From NCBI GenBank assembly GCA_029260295.1, contig JAJDDN010000008.1, positions 744,001-808,000 of the forward strand: a stretch of DNA of 64,000 nt, given 5' to 3'. This stretch comes from Phycisphaerales bacterium. GTDB taxonomy: Bacteria; Planctomycetota; Phycisphaerae; Phycisphaerales; UBA1924. The notes under the pieces were generated by a model. That model searched no databases, was not told the origin of the DNA, and saw only the letters and a program-made list of their open reading frames with translations. Positions 1-7,992 of the stretch are shown here, piece after piece (position 1 is the stretch's first letter; each line of letters starts with the position of its first letter). A program made the translations under genes and the position numbers.

Positions 1-2
1 AT

Positions 3-530
3 GCTGGCGTTGAAAGCGTTCCCATTAAAATGACCTTTGGCCAAATGAGTGAAATCTTCTTCATGCTATTCATGCCTCTGCTGTTTCGTAGGCTTGGCGT
101 GAAATGGATGCTCTCGATCGGAATGTTCGCTTGGGTGGTTCGCTACGGTTTATTCGCTGGCGCATGGGTTGGATCCGGCGAAGACCAAGTGATTTGGATG
201 ATCCTCGGCGGGATCGTGCTTCACGGCATTTGTTACGACTTCTTCTTTGTAACAGGCCAAATCTATACAGAAAATACCGCTCCGAAACAGATCCGCGCCC
301 AAGCCCAAGGAATGCTCGTGCTTGTTACCCAAGGCATCGGAATGCTCATTGGAAATCAGTTGTTCGGGCGTCTAGTAGATGGACATACAACAGATGGCGT
401 TGTGGATTGGAAGTCTGTCTGGATCTACCCCGCAGGATTCGCCCTGATTATTCTCGTAATTTTCGTACTGCTGTTTAAAAATCCATCAACAGCATCTGAC
501 GAACCAGAACCTAGTGCCAACACGGATTAA
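3..530 (+). CDS. MFS transporter, NupG-like nucleoside/proton symporter type (5'-truncated)
   Basis: The frame is already open at the left edge (first whole codon at position 3), so only the last ~175 residues are present. They are strongly hydrophobic with about five membrane helices and a short charged tail (E-P-E-P-S-A-N-T-D). The stretches G-Q-M-S-E-I-F-F-M and R-L-G-V-K-W-M resemble the second half of NupG-type nucleoside permeases of the major facilitator superfamily, which are common in planctomycetes; this is recall, not a search. It would act in the inner membrane as a proton-coupled importer. It converges on the oxidoreductase at 527, with the two 3' ends overlapping by 4 bp. Substrate is uncertain; the neighbouring sugar-catabolism genes leave a sugar or sugar-like substrate possible. 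Confidence 0.7.
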   Translation, partial: AGVESVPIKMTFGQMSEIFFMLFMPLLFRRLGVKWMLSIGMFAWVVRYGLFAGAWVGSGEDQVIWMILGGIVLHGICYDFFFVTGQIYTENTAPKQIRAQAQGMLVLVTQGIGMLIGNQLFGRLVDGHTTDGVVDWKSVWIYPAGFALIILVIFVLLFKNPSTASDEPEPSANTD

Positions 531-1567
531 TCCTTGACTGAAACCCTCGCCCCGCTGCTCATGCTTTCCAGCTGAGCGTCGAGCAAACAAGCGACATCGA
601 CCGCATCGTCCATTGAGCATCCCAAGTGTGGTGTCTTGCCAAGAATCACATTGATGATTCCTCGAATCTGGCCGTCATATCCGGTGAGGTGGCCGACATC
701 AACCGCACTTGAGTCAGTCCCCTGATGGACAACCAGTTGATCGTCTCTGTTGATATCAAAATCAATCGTGGCCTGATCGCAGACGATGGAGCATCGCATT
801 TCAAATCCGGCCGCGGGTTGATGGTCCCAGGCGGCATGGGCGAGCACATGGACCGGGCCATCCTCGTAATGGAATGAGGTACTCAAATGCAACCCATCGC
901 CCGTAGTGACCACCGAGTCCGGGAGCCCGAAGCATTGAACAATAAAATCGATGTCGTGGATATGGAGATCGTAGAGGACTCCACCAGATCGGTTTTCATC
1001 CGCATAAAATCCGGCGGACCAGTTGGGCCTTGACCCAAGCCGATGGAAGGTCGCACTACGAACCCCGCCGAACTCTTGCGACGCGATCATCTCACGCATC
1101 CGAATCCACGCGGGCCAGAACCGCATGCACATCGCGGGGATACACACTCGGCCTGAGTTACCCGCAGCCTCGGCGAGTTCTTTGACATCATCCGAGTTGA
1201 TCGCGATCGGCTTCTCGACAAGCACATGCTTACCAGCCAACAGCGACTGGAGTGCGAGGCCCACATGTGTATCCGTATGGGTACAGATCGAAACAAGATC
1301 AATATCATCCCGAGCGAGGAGTTCTTCAGCACTCCCCAGAACATCAGTCGACGAAATGTCAAACTGTTGATCCGAAGATTCAATATTCCCGGTGGATTTC
1401 CCCGCATGACCCGTCGCTTTCAATGCTGGATCTGCGATTGCAATGACACGGCATGGATACCCGTCTGCCGCAGCATTCTGATACGCCAGTGCATGAGTCT
1501 TCCCCATAAACCCATAGCCGATGATGCCAACCCGTATCATCGGATTGTCTTGTTCATCTGCACTCAT
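527..1567 (-). CDS. Gfo/Idh/MocA family NAD(P)-dependent oxidoreductase
   Basis: 346 residues, the usual length of the family. An N-terminal Rossmann fold opens with [13 protein letters not shown] (about residues 13-25). The central E-K-P-I-A-I motif (lysine near residue 118) is the nicotinamide-proximal signature of the family, and D-L-H-I-H-D-I-D-F carries the likely catalytic histidine. There is no signal peptide, so it should be cytoplasmic, unlike its two Tat-exported paralogues at 2484 and 4761. The start is chosen because its ATG overlaps the stop of the upstream isomerase as ATGA, which implies translational coupling. The isomerase-oxidoreductase pairing suggests sequential steps on a sugar, inositol or keto-sugar; the substrate cannot be read from sequence. 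Confidence 0.9.
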   Translation of the reverse strand: MSADEQDNPMIRVGIIGYGFMGKTHALAYQNAAADGYPCRVIAIADPALKATGHAGKSTGNIESSDQQFDISSTDVLGSAEELLARDDIDLVSICTHTDTHVGLALQSLLAGKHVLVEKPIAINSDDVKELAEAAGNSGRVCIPAMCMRFWPAWIRMREMIASQEFGGVRSATFHRLGSRPNWSAGFYADENRSGGVLYDLHIHDIDFIVQCFGLPDSVVTTGDGLHLSTSFHYEDGPVHVLAHAAWDHQPAAGFEMRCSIVCDQATIDFDINRDDQLVVHQGTDSSAVDVGHLTGYDGQIRGIINVILGKTPHLGCSMDDAVDVACLLDAQLESMSSGARVSVKD

Positions 1568-2427
1568 CGTTCATACCCATATGCCTTTGCGATCTTGCAC
1601 GCTTCAATAATATCTTTGACACGCTGATCGCCTCCTTCTCGTTCTATGACAACATTGATGTCGCCAGAGAGCGTCTCCAGGATCTCAAAGAAGCAATCCC
1701 AATCAACCTCACCCTGCCCAACCGGTGTTTCGATGCCCCATGTACCTGGGACATCGGCCGAGATCGCATCTTTCATATGAACCTGAACAGTCCGGCCTTT
1801 GAGTAAATTCAATGCAGATGCCGGATCACCCATGCCATACAGAATCATGTTGGCCGGATCGAAGTTAATACCGACATGCGAAAGGCCCGGACGATCCAGA
1901 AGATCGAGCAACGACTCGGCACGCTCCTGCCCAGTTTCCAGTCCAAGCTGGATCTCATACTTGCCAAAGATATCTGCGATTGCATTGATCCGATCAATAA
2001 CTGTTTGGTACTCGAGCGTTTTTTTGTCAGGAATGAACCCAGCATGGAATGTGACAAGATCGAGCCCAAGATGATCGGCCACCTCGGCATGCTTGCGAGC
2101 ACGGGATTGATTTGCATCCCAGTGTTCGTCAGGCCGAATGCCTCCGGTGCCTTTGATGGATTCGAGTGATGAGTAGTCCTCCCCAATGGCTCCCATCATG
2201 CCAGAGCAAAGTACAATCTCATGACTCGCCAGCTGCCCCTTAATCTGGTCAATATCCCACTGGCCAGATGCGAGCGGTTCGAGGGCCAACTGAACCCGTG
2301 AGAGCCCGCACAACAGGATTCTTTCGCCAAGATCCACCCAGGAACTCGGCTCGAGCGACCATGAACATGCGGCGAGTTTTTTCACGGATTTCGCTCCCTT
2401 CTGGGCTTGCGGAAGTTTGATACTCAT
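1564..2427 (-). CDS. Sugar phosphate isomerase/epimerase (xylose isomerase-like TIM barrel)
   Basis: About 287 residues from the chosen ATG; an in-frame ATG 27 bp upstream (2454) is possible but neither has a clear Shine-Dalgarno sequence, and the fold begins soon after (K-L-A-A-C-S-W-S-L). The AP-endonuclease-2/xylose-isomerase-like barrel shows the expected metal ligands in order: glutamate in L-E-T-G-Q-E, aspartate in I-N-F-D-P-A-N, histidine in V-H-M-K-D, and glutamate in V-V-I-E-R-E-G-G. Such enzymes isomerise, epimerise or dehydrate sugars and keto-sugars with a divalent metal. It has no export signal and is coupled by a 4-bp overlap to the downstream oxidoreductase. It is transcribed divergently from the exported oxidoreductase at 2484. 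Confidence 0.85.
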   Translation of the reverse strand: MSIKLPQAQKGAKSVKKLAACSWSLEPSSWVDLGERILLCGLSRVQLALEPLASGQWDIDQIKGQLASHEIVLCSGMMGAIGEDYSSLESIKGTGGIRPDEHWDANQSRARKHAEVADHLGLDLVTFHAGFIPDKKTLEYQTVIDRINAIADIFGKYEIQLGLETGQERAESLLDLLDRPGLSHVGINFDPANMILYGMGDPASALNLLKGRTVQVHMKDAISADVPGTWGIETPVGQGEVDWDCFFEILETLSGDINVVIEREGGDQRVKDIIEACKIAKAYGYER

Positions 2428-2483
2428 GGTACGCTGACCCGCTGAGTGACACATTTACACACGAAGTAGAATAAGGGACACAA

Positions 2484-3830
2484 ATGAGCCTGAACACCAA
2501 GAATCGTGATTCGGAACACCATGACGACTCCCGCAGAGCGTTCCTAGCACAAACCGCTGCTCTGGCGGGCGTTGCATCTGTTGGCATGCTCGGAACCGGA
2601 TGTGCAACCACTCCCGAATATCGCCTCATTCCATCCGTAAAGCAAGCCAAAGTCACCCCCCCAAAATATGGTGAAACGATCAGGATGGCCATCATCGGCA
2701 CCGGCGGGATGGGCGGGGGCCACCTGCACACGATCATCGCACTGGCAAAATCAGGCCAGGAGGATGTCAAGATTGTCGCACTCTCCGATGTCTGTGACTC
2801 AAAGCTCGCCGGAGCGAAGAAGGTGGCTGAAGAGAAACAGGGTATCGAGGTTGACACCTACACCAACTACCGAGACCTGCTCAAACGGGACGATATCCAT
2901 GGCGTGCTCATCGCCTCTCCCGAACACTGGCACGCGCAACACATAATCGACTCACTCACCGCCGGGAAAGATGTCTACACCGAGAAACCGATGACACTCC
3001 GGCTCGACCAAGCTATGCAAGTGCGCGAAGCGGTCCTCGCCCACCCCGATCAGATCTTCCAGGTCGGCACGCAGATGATCATGCTGCCCAAATACAACAA
3101 AGCCCGTGATGTCATCAAGTCTGGTCTCATCGGTAAACCTGTCTGGTCCCAGACAAGCTACTGCCGGAACTCAACAACCGGCGAATGGAACTACTACGGC
3201 ATCGACCCGGAATGGAAACCGGGTGTCAATCTCGATTGGGATGCATGGCTAGGACATCTTGGCCCGCGCGAATGGGACCCAAAGGTCTACGCACGCTGGC
3301 GCCGCTACAAAGATTTCTCGACCGGCATCATTGGTGACCTTCTGGTTCATGTGATGACGCCGTTGATTTTCGCACTCGATTCAGGCTGGCCGACCCGAGT
3401 GGTCGCGACCGGGGCCCATGTCGTTGATCACGACATGGAAAACCACGACCAAGTCAACCTGACCATCCAGTTCGAAGACGGCCACACAATGGTCATCGCG
3501 GGCTCGACCGCCAATGAAGTCGGGCTCGAAACAATGATCCGTGGGCACAAAGCGAACATCTACCTCAACTCACGCCACTGCCAGATCCGCCCCGAGCGGC
3601 TCTTTGTGGATGACATCGATGAAGAACGCATCACCTGCGAGGACATCGGGAATGATCAGGATCAGCTCAGGCTCAACTGGCTCGAGTGCATCCGGACAAG
3701 GAAGCCCGCCAAGAGCAATATTGATCTTGCATCCAAGGTACTGGTAGCCGTCGATCTGGCAACACGATCAATGTGGGAAGGCCATGCATTCACCTTCGAT
3801 CCAAGCACCATGCGTGCTTCAAGATCCTGA
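2484..3830 (+). CDS. Tat-exported Gfo/Idh/MocA family oxidoreductase, probable lipoprotein
   Basis: 448 residues. The N-terminus has a twin-arginine motif (S-R-R-A-F-L, residues 17-22), a hydrophobic run and a lipobox-like L-G-T-G-C, so it is predicted to be exported folded and perhaps lipidated at that cysteine. The Rossmann fold follows with M-A-I-I-G-T-G-G-M-G-G-G-H, then T-E-K-P-M-T-L, the family lysine signature. The C-terminal half is the alpha/beta substrate domain typical of planctomycete exported GFO-like proteins. Export with a bound cofactor is known for glucose-fructose oxidoreductase. Its last 47 bp overlap the start of the ApbE gene. A G-G-G-A sequence lies 6 bp before the ATG. 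Sugar substrate unknown. Confidence 0.88.
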   Translation: MSLNTKNRDSEHHDDSRRAFLAQTAALAGVASVGMLGTGCATTPEYRLIPSVKQAKVTPPKYGETIRMAIIGTGGMGGGHLHTIIALAKSGQEDVKIVALSDVCDSKLAGAKKVAEEKQGIEVDTYTNYRDLLKRDDIHGVLIASPEHWHAQHIIDSLTAGKDVYTEKPMTLRLDQAMQVREAVLAHPDQIFQVGTQMIMLPKYNKARDVIKSGLIGKPVWSQTSYCRNSTTGEWNYYGIDPEWKPGVNLDWDAWLGHLGPREWDPKVYARWRRYKDFSTGIIGDLLVHVMTPLIFALDSGWPTRVVATGAHVVDHDMENHDQVNLTIQFEDGHTMVIAGSTANEVGLETMIRGHKANIYLNSRHCQIRPERLFVDDIDEERITCEDIGNDQDQLRLNWLECIRTRKPAKSNIDLASKVLVAVDLATRSMWEGHAFTFDPSTMRASRS

Positions 3831-4764
3831 TAAACATCGGGCTCTCGAAGACCGTTACGCCTGCCTCGCATTCGATGCGATGGGCTGTCGCTTTGAATTT
3901 TTACTCGGCATCCAAAGCAATCGCCTGAGCCGGTGTGACACCCAGGCGATCGCGGAGGAGATGCGGGACATTGTTCTGGACTGGCATCATCGTTTATCAA
4001 TCTTCGATCAGACATCTGACACCTCTCAGATCAACCGGGCACCTGCCAATACACCAATCGTTCTCGACGATGACATGTATTCCCTCATTGCACTCTGCGA
4101 TCGGCTCAGGATCCAAACCGGTGGCGCGTTCAACATCGCAGCGGGAACCCTGATGCACGCCCACGGATTCCGGGGAACCAACTCAAAGCACGCCCATTCA
4201 CTCCAGGGCATCGATCTTGAGAAGGCATTCACACTCGATCACGATCTCCGATCAATTACGAAATCAAACAATCTGATCTCGCTCGACTTTGGAGCGATCG
4301 CAAAGGGCTTTGTACTGGATTTAATCCGGGACGAGCTCCAAGAACTCGGAGTTCAGAACGCATTTGTTCATGGGGGTACTTCGAGTATCCTCGCTATGGG
4401 AACCAATCAGGACGGACGCCCATGGATGATGAACGCCGGCGACGGCTACCCCGTCCCCCTCAATAACCTCTCAGCGGGAGTCTCAGAGAACAACTCTCAA
4501 TCCAGATCTCACAACGCTCAACTAATCGGGCATGTAATGGATCCAAATACAAACACGCCTTCAAACAACTCGATTTCAAGTGTTGTATGTATCCATCCGA
4601 ACGCCGCCGCAGCCGATGCGTACTCAACCGCCCTCTGCGTCAACCCGTCGCTTATAGATCAGCTCCCCAGCGATCCATGCACGCTCATGGCGTTTGATTC
4701 ATCAGCACCACCACAAATCCGCGACCCACTCGGGGTTGTTCAAATACAGAGGCCAATCAAATGA
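3784..4764 (+). CDS. ApbE-family FAD:protein FMN transferase
   Basis: 326 residues, normal for ApbE. Motifs visible: M-G-C-R-F-E-F near the N-terminus (typical M-G-T-x-x-x-x), D-F-G-A-I-A-K-G-F-V-L-D near residue 180, V-H-G-G-T-S-S-I-L-A-M-G, and A-A-A-A-D-A-Y-S-T-A-L near residue 282, which supplies the aspartate and threonine that bind the catalytic metal. The enzyme attaches FMN from FAD to a threonine in a target flavoprotein. No obvious flavinylated partner (RnfG/NqrC type or FMN-binding domain) is seen in this window, so the target is unknown. The ATG used overlaps the preceding gene by 47 bp; a GTG ten codons later (3814) is an alternative. No export signal is evident. It is coupled by ATGA to the next gene. 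Confidence 0.87.
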   Translation: MHSPSIQAPCVLQDPDKHRALEDRYACLAFDAMGCRFEFLLGIQSNRLSRCDTQAIAEEMRDIVLDWHHRLSIFDQTSDTSQINRAPANTPIVLDDDMYSLIALCDRLRIQTGGAFNIAAGTLMHAHGFRGTNSKHAHSLQGIDLEKAFTLDHDLRSITKSNNLISLDFGAIAKGFVLDLIRDELQELGVQNAFVHGGTSSILAMGTNQDGRPWMMNAGDGYPVPLNNLSAGVSENNSQSRSHNAQLIGHVMDPNTNTPSNNSISSVVCIHPNAAAADAYSTALCVNPSLIDQLPSDPCTLMAFDSSAPPQIRDPLGVVQIQRPIK

Positions 4765-5987
4765 CCGAACTCGACCGAAGAACATTTTTGACCCATGCCG
4801 CCGGGGGCGTTGCCGCGATGGCGCTCGTCCCAGATCTCAGAGCGATGAGCAGGTTCGCGTTCAATGAGTCACTAAAGGTGGCAGTTGTTGGTATTGGGCG
4901 CCAAGGGCGAGCGATCATGGGGGAGTTGGGGAATATTCCTGATGTTTCTGTTATTGCGGTATGCGACAGCGATGAACGCCGGCTCAAATCAGGGCTCCGC
5001 CGGTCAGCCGGAGCTCAAGGATACGCCACTTTAACCGAACTACTCGCATCCAAAACAGTTGATGCAATCGCGATTGCAACCCCAACCCACACCCACCGCG
5101 AGGTCGCCATCCAGTGCCTCAAAGCCGGTGTTCATGTGTATCTCGAATGCCCGCTGGCTCACACTCGCGAGGACTGTATCGCGATCTCGCAAGCGGCACG
5201 CACGGCCACCGGGGTCATCGCCGCGGGACTGCAGGGACGCTCGAACCCTGTCTATTCATTGGCTCGCGGATTCTTCCGATCGGACTCCGTGCGTGATCTC
5301 ATCTCGATGCGGGCCCAGAATCATAAAAAAACAACCTGGATCAGCCCATCAAATGACCCTATTCGTAAAGCCGCGCTTAACTGGAAGCTTGACCCTGCCC
5401 GGGCAAACGGGCTTGCCGGTGAATGGGGAACGCACCAGTTCGATGTATTCCATTGGTACACCGGAAAGTACCCAACGCGAGTCGTGGGCAACGGCGGCGT
5501 CCGCTTCTACGAAGATGGCCGCAAAGTTCACGACACCATTTCTTGCACATTGATGTTCGAGGATGGGGCCACGCTCGCCTACGACGCAACACTCGCCAAC
5601 TCCTATGGCGGGAAGCACGAAGTATTCTATGGCTCCAATGCAGCAATCAAACTCGGCTGGTCGCACGGCTGGCTCTTCAAAGAATCCGATGCCCCAACAC
5701 AAGGCTGGGAGGTCTACGCCAACCGCCAGCAGTTCCATAATGACGAAGGGATCACCCTGATTGCTGGAGCAACCAAACTCGCAGAGCAAGGCAAGCTCAA
5801 AGAAGGGATCGGACTCCCTCACCCAGCGGTGTACTACTCCCTTGAGAACTGGATCAACGCGATCGCATCGGGCACCGACCCGGCCTGCTCAATCGACGAG
5901 GCCGCACGCGCAACCGTTGTTGGAATCACGGCAAACGACGCGATTGTCTCTGGGAAGATGCTTGATATTGACCTGTCGGGTCTCTAA
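4761..5987 (+). CDS. Tat-exported Gfo/Idh/MocA family oxidoreductase
   Basis: 408 residues. The N-terminus reads D-R-R-T-F-L (residues 5-10) followed by a hydrophobic A-A-G-G-V-A-A-M-A-L-V-P segment, a twin-arginine signal without a lipobox. The dinucleotide-binding fold begins V-A-V-V-G-I-G-R-Q-G-R-A. The usual E-K-P position reads L-E-C-P-L-A-H-T, so the conserved lysine of the E-K-P motif is replaced by cysteine; this may alter catalysis or make it a non-oxidative relative (a related subfamily includes glycosidases and hydrolyases). The start codon overlaps the ApbE stop as ATGA, so the two are translationally coupled. It is the third family member within 6 kb. Confidence 0.88.
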   Translation: MTELDRRTFLTHAAGGVAAMALVPDLRAMSRFAFNESLKVAVVGIGRQGRAIMGELGNIPDVSVIAVCDSDERRLKSGLRRSAGAQGYATLTELLASKTVDAIAIATPTHTHREVAIQCLKAGVHVYLECPLAHTREDCIAISQAARTATGVIAAGLQGRSNPVYSLARGFFRSDSVRDLISMRAQNHKKTTWISPSNDPIRKAALNWKLDPARANGLAGEWGTHQFDVFHWYTGKYPTRVVGNGGVRFYEDGRKVHDTISCTLMFEDGATLAYDATLANSYGGKHEVFYGSNAAIKLGWSHGWLFKESDAPTQGWEVYANRQQFHNDEGITLIAGATKLAEQGKLKEGIGLPHPAVYYSLENWINAIASGTDPACSIDEAARATVVGITANDAIVSGKMLDIDLSGL

Positions 5988-6007
5988 ACCAACAAAGGGT
6001 TTCGACA

Positions 6008-6781
6008 ATGAACCAAGACAACTCTTTTAAACTACGCTCTCTCCCGTTCTTCTACCGGATGGGGATCTGCACACTCATCCTCACTCTGCTCGGCGGCTAC
6101 ATCGTCTCTGGGATTCATCTCCGCTGGCATTATGACAACCGCGATGAAACCCCAGGCCTCACAATGAACGACATCGTCGGCGCCTACCACGGCGTACAGA
6201 CTCCCTCCCCACTCATCACCGCGCTCGAATCTGGTCATCCTGAAACCATTGAAGATTACGAGCGAACCGCATTGCTGGACTGGCTCGCAGGCGACCGGAT
6301 CTCACTCGATTACGACAACCTTGACCTGGGCGATCTGGCCCCATCAGAGATCTTTGCAATGAGTTGCCTAGATTGCCATACGAGGTCCGCATCGGGACCG
6401 GATGCCAATCCCGATGTCCCGCTTGAATACTGGGACGACATCCGCAAGCTTGCAGATTCAAAGGACATCCGGCCCTCGCCAACCGCGATCGTCGCGACAA
6501 GTCAGCATGTGCACGCGCCGATGATGGCGATCGTCATGCTTGTGCTTGGATTGCTTGCCGCATTCACAAGATTTTCATTGCGGCTGACCGGGCTGGTCAT
6601 ATTTGTCGCCGGGGCAGGATTGCTGATCGACATGGCCGGATGGTGGATCGCCCGTGAGATCGCGTCCTTTGCCTACGCGATCGTGATCGGAGGCGGGCTC
6701 TACGCGATCGGGATAACAATCATCGGCTGCTTGATCATGCTCGATTGCGTGCTTCCAGTACAAAAATCCAAGTCATCCTGA
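6008..6781 (+). CDS. Membrane protein with a single c-type haem motif
   Basis: 257 residues. One N-terminal membrane helix (about residues 17-36), then a periplasmic segment of roughly 120 residues containing C-L-D-C-H (C120, C123, H124), a canonical CXXCH covalent haem site. It is followed by three hydrophobic helices (about 163-182, 192-212 and 220-245). I recognise no named family; it looks like a membrane-anchored cytochrome c-like electron carrier. Its place directly after the exported oxidoreductases suggests it could pass electrons from periplasmic sugar oxidation to the respiratory chain, which is inference. It starts 20 bp after the preceding stop and overlaps the convergent isomerase by 9 bp. 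Confidence 0.75.
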   Translation: MNQDNSFKLRSLPFFYRMGICTLILTLLGGYIVSGIHLRWHYDNRDETPGLTMNDIVGAYHGVQTPSPLITALESGHPETIEDYERTALLDWLAGDRISLDYDNLDLGDLAPSEIFAMSCLDCHTRSASGPDANPDVPLEYWDDIRKLADSKDIRPSPTAIVATSQHVHAPMMAIVMLVLGLLAAFTRFSLRLTGLVIFVAGAGLLIDMAGWWIAREIASFAYAIVIGGGLYAIGITIIGCLIMLDCVLPVQKSKSS

Positions 6782-7723
6782 GGCTTCGCTCAACTCATCA
6801 CGGACCCGTTCAAGCAATGCCTTGGTGAGCTTGATCCCATCCCGCGGGGAGTGCTTCGACCCCTCGTACTCAACCCCGACCCATCCTCGATACCCCGAAT
6901 CGATTACAACTTTCATCATCTTCCGATAGTCGGTCCCCGTCTCATCCCCCCGATCATCGAACTCGTGGGACTTGGCACTCACAGCCTTTGCATAAGACAT
7001 CAACTCGCCAACCCCCTTATACCGATCATACCACGCGTCCTCCTCGCCTGATCGCGACCAATCCATACAGAAGTTGCCGAAGTCTGGGAGGGTCCCGCAC
7101 ATCGGGTGATCAACTTTTTTCATGACTCCCGCAAGCCATTGCCCGTCGGACGAAAGCCCGCCATGATTTTCAACAATGACATTGATCCCAAACGGCTCGG
7201 CATATTCGGTCAATCGACGCAGCCCATCAGCCGCGAGATGTTGCTGTTCTTTGTACTCGCCCGAGCTTGCCGCGTTGACACGGATTGAATGGCACCCGAG
7301 TATGCTTGCAGCCCGCACCCATTTGTGATGATTCTTGACAGCCGTGGTTCTGGCCTTTGGATCGGCATCACCCAATGCCCCCTCGCCATCACACATAATG
7401 AGTAGCTGGGTGATCCCATGGTCATCAGCGCGAGCGTTCAACCCGGCCAAATACTCCTGGTCCTCTGCCTTGTCTTTGAAGAAACTATTCACATACTCGA
7501 TCGCTTCAAAGCCCATGTCCTGAGCTTCTTTCGAAAAATCATTCGTTGTGATATCGTTGGCAAAAAACAGTTTGTGTAAAGACCACTGGGCCAACGAAAT
7601 CTCGAAAGCCAATCCCTGGCTGTGCCAGTTGCAAACTCTTCCATACGCCGCCCAAGGCATAAACACGCCGGCACCAAATCCGGCCATTGCCGTGTTCATC
7701 AACTCTCTACGCGACCAGTCCAT
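6773..7723 (-). CDS. Tat-exported sugar phosphate isomerase/epimerase-like TIM barrel
   Basis: 316 residues with a twin-arginine start (W-S-R-R-E-L-M, residues 3-9) and a hydrophobic stretch ending near A-A-Y-G. The remaining barrel is of xylose-isomerase type, with metal ligands visible in order: E in [10 protein letters not shown] in L-P-D-F-G-N, H in A-K-S-H-E-F-D and E in V-G-V-E-Y-E-G. A purine-rich A-A-A-G-G-G precedes the ATG by 8 bp. Members of this family act on keto-sugars in some planctomycete and Bacteroidetes pathways. Export matches the exported oxidoreductases at 2484 and 4761, so oxidation and isomerisation may both take place in the periplasm. Its 3' end overlaps the haem protein gene by 9 bp. 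Confidence 0.84.
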   Translation of the reverse strand: MDWSRRELMNTAMAGFGAGVFMPWAAYGRVCNWHSQGLAFEISLAQWSLHKLFFANDITTNDFSKEAQDMGFEAIEYVNSFFKDKAEDQEYLAGLNARADDHGITQLLIMCDGEGALGDADPKARTTAVKNHHKWVRAASILGCHSIRVNAASSGEYKEQQHLAADGLRRLTEYAEPFGINVIVENHGGLSSDGQWLAGVMKKVDHPMCGTLPDFGNFCMDWSRSGEEDAWYDRYKGVGELMSYAKAVSAKSHEFDDRGDETGTDYRKMMKVVIDSGYRGWVGVEYEGSKHSPRDGIKLTKALLERVRDELSEASG

Positions 7724-7820
7724 ACCTCAGCCCTTTCCATCTTCTCAGTGCACCAAGATCTCACCATTCAGTCCTGCACAAGGATACCGCCAACCACCAT
7801 ACCCTATCAGAAAGCGGATT

Positions 7821-7837
7821 CAGAATTCAGAATTCTG
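7821..7837. promoter_or_regulatory. 17-bp perfect palindrome upstream of the metalloprotease gene
   Basis: CAGAATTC-A-GAATTCTG is an 8-bp inverted repeat with a 1-bp spacer, placed 155 bp before the metalloprotease start in the divergent region. It could be an operator. No factor can be assigned. Confidence 0.3.
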
Positions 7838-7905
7838 AGAATATGTTCCAATACTGAGGTGCCCATCAGACTCAGATCGCTCGAAATAACTCAAAAACTG
7901 TTTGT

Positions 7906-7927
7906 TCAGATTATGCAACTAATCTGA
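7906..7927. promoter_or_regulatory. Inverted repeat 65 bp upstream of the metalloprotease start
   Basis: TCAGATTA, six bases, then TAATCTGA: a perfect 8-bp inverted repeat in the promoter region of the gene at 7993. The spacing suits a dimeric regulator binding site. It is not followed by a T-run, so a terminator is less likely. Confidence 0.35.
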
Positions 7928-7992
7928 GCAGGACATGTACACAACTCACAATGACTGCCACTTCAACCCCTCATTTCGCATAGGAGAATCGA

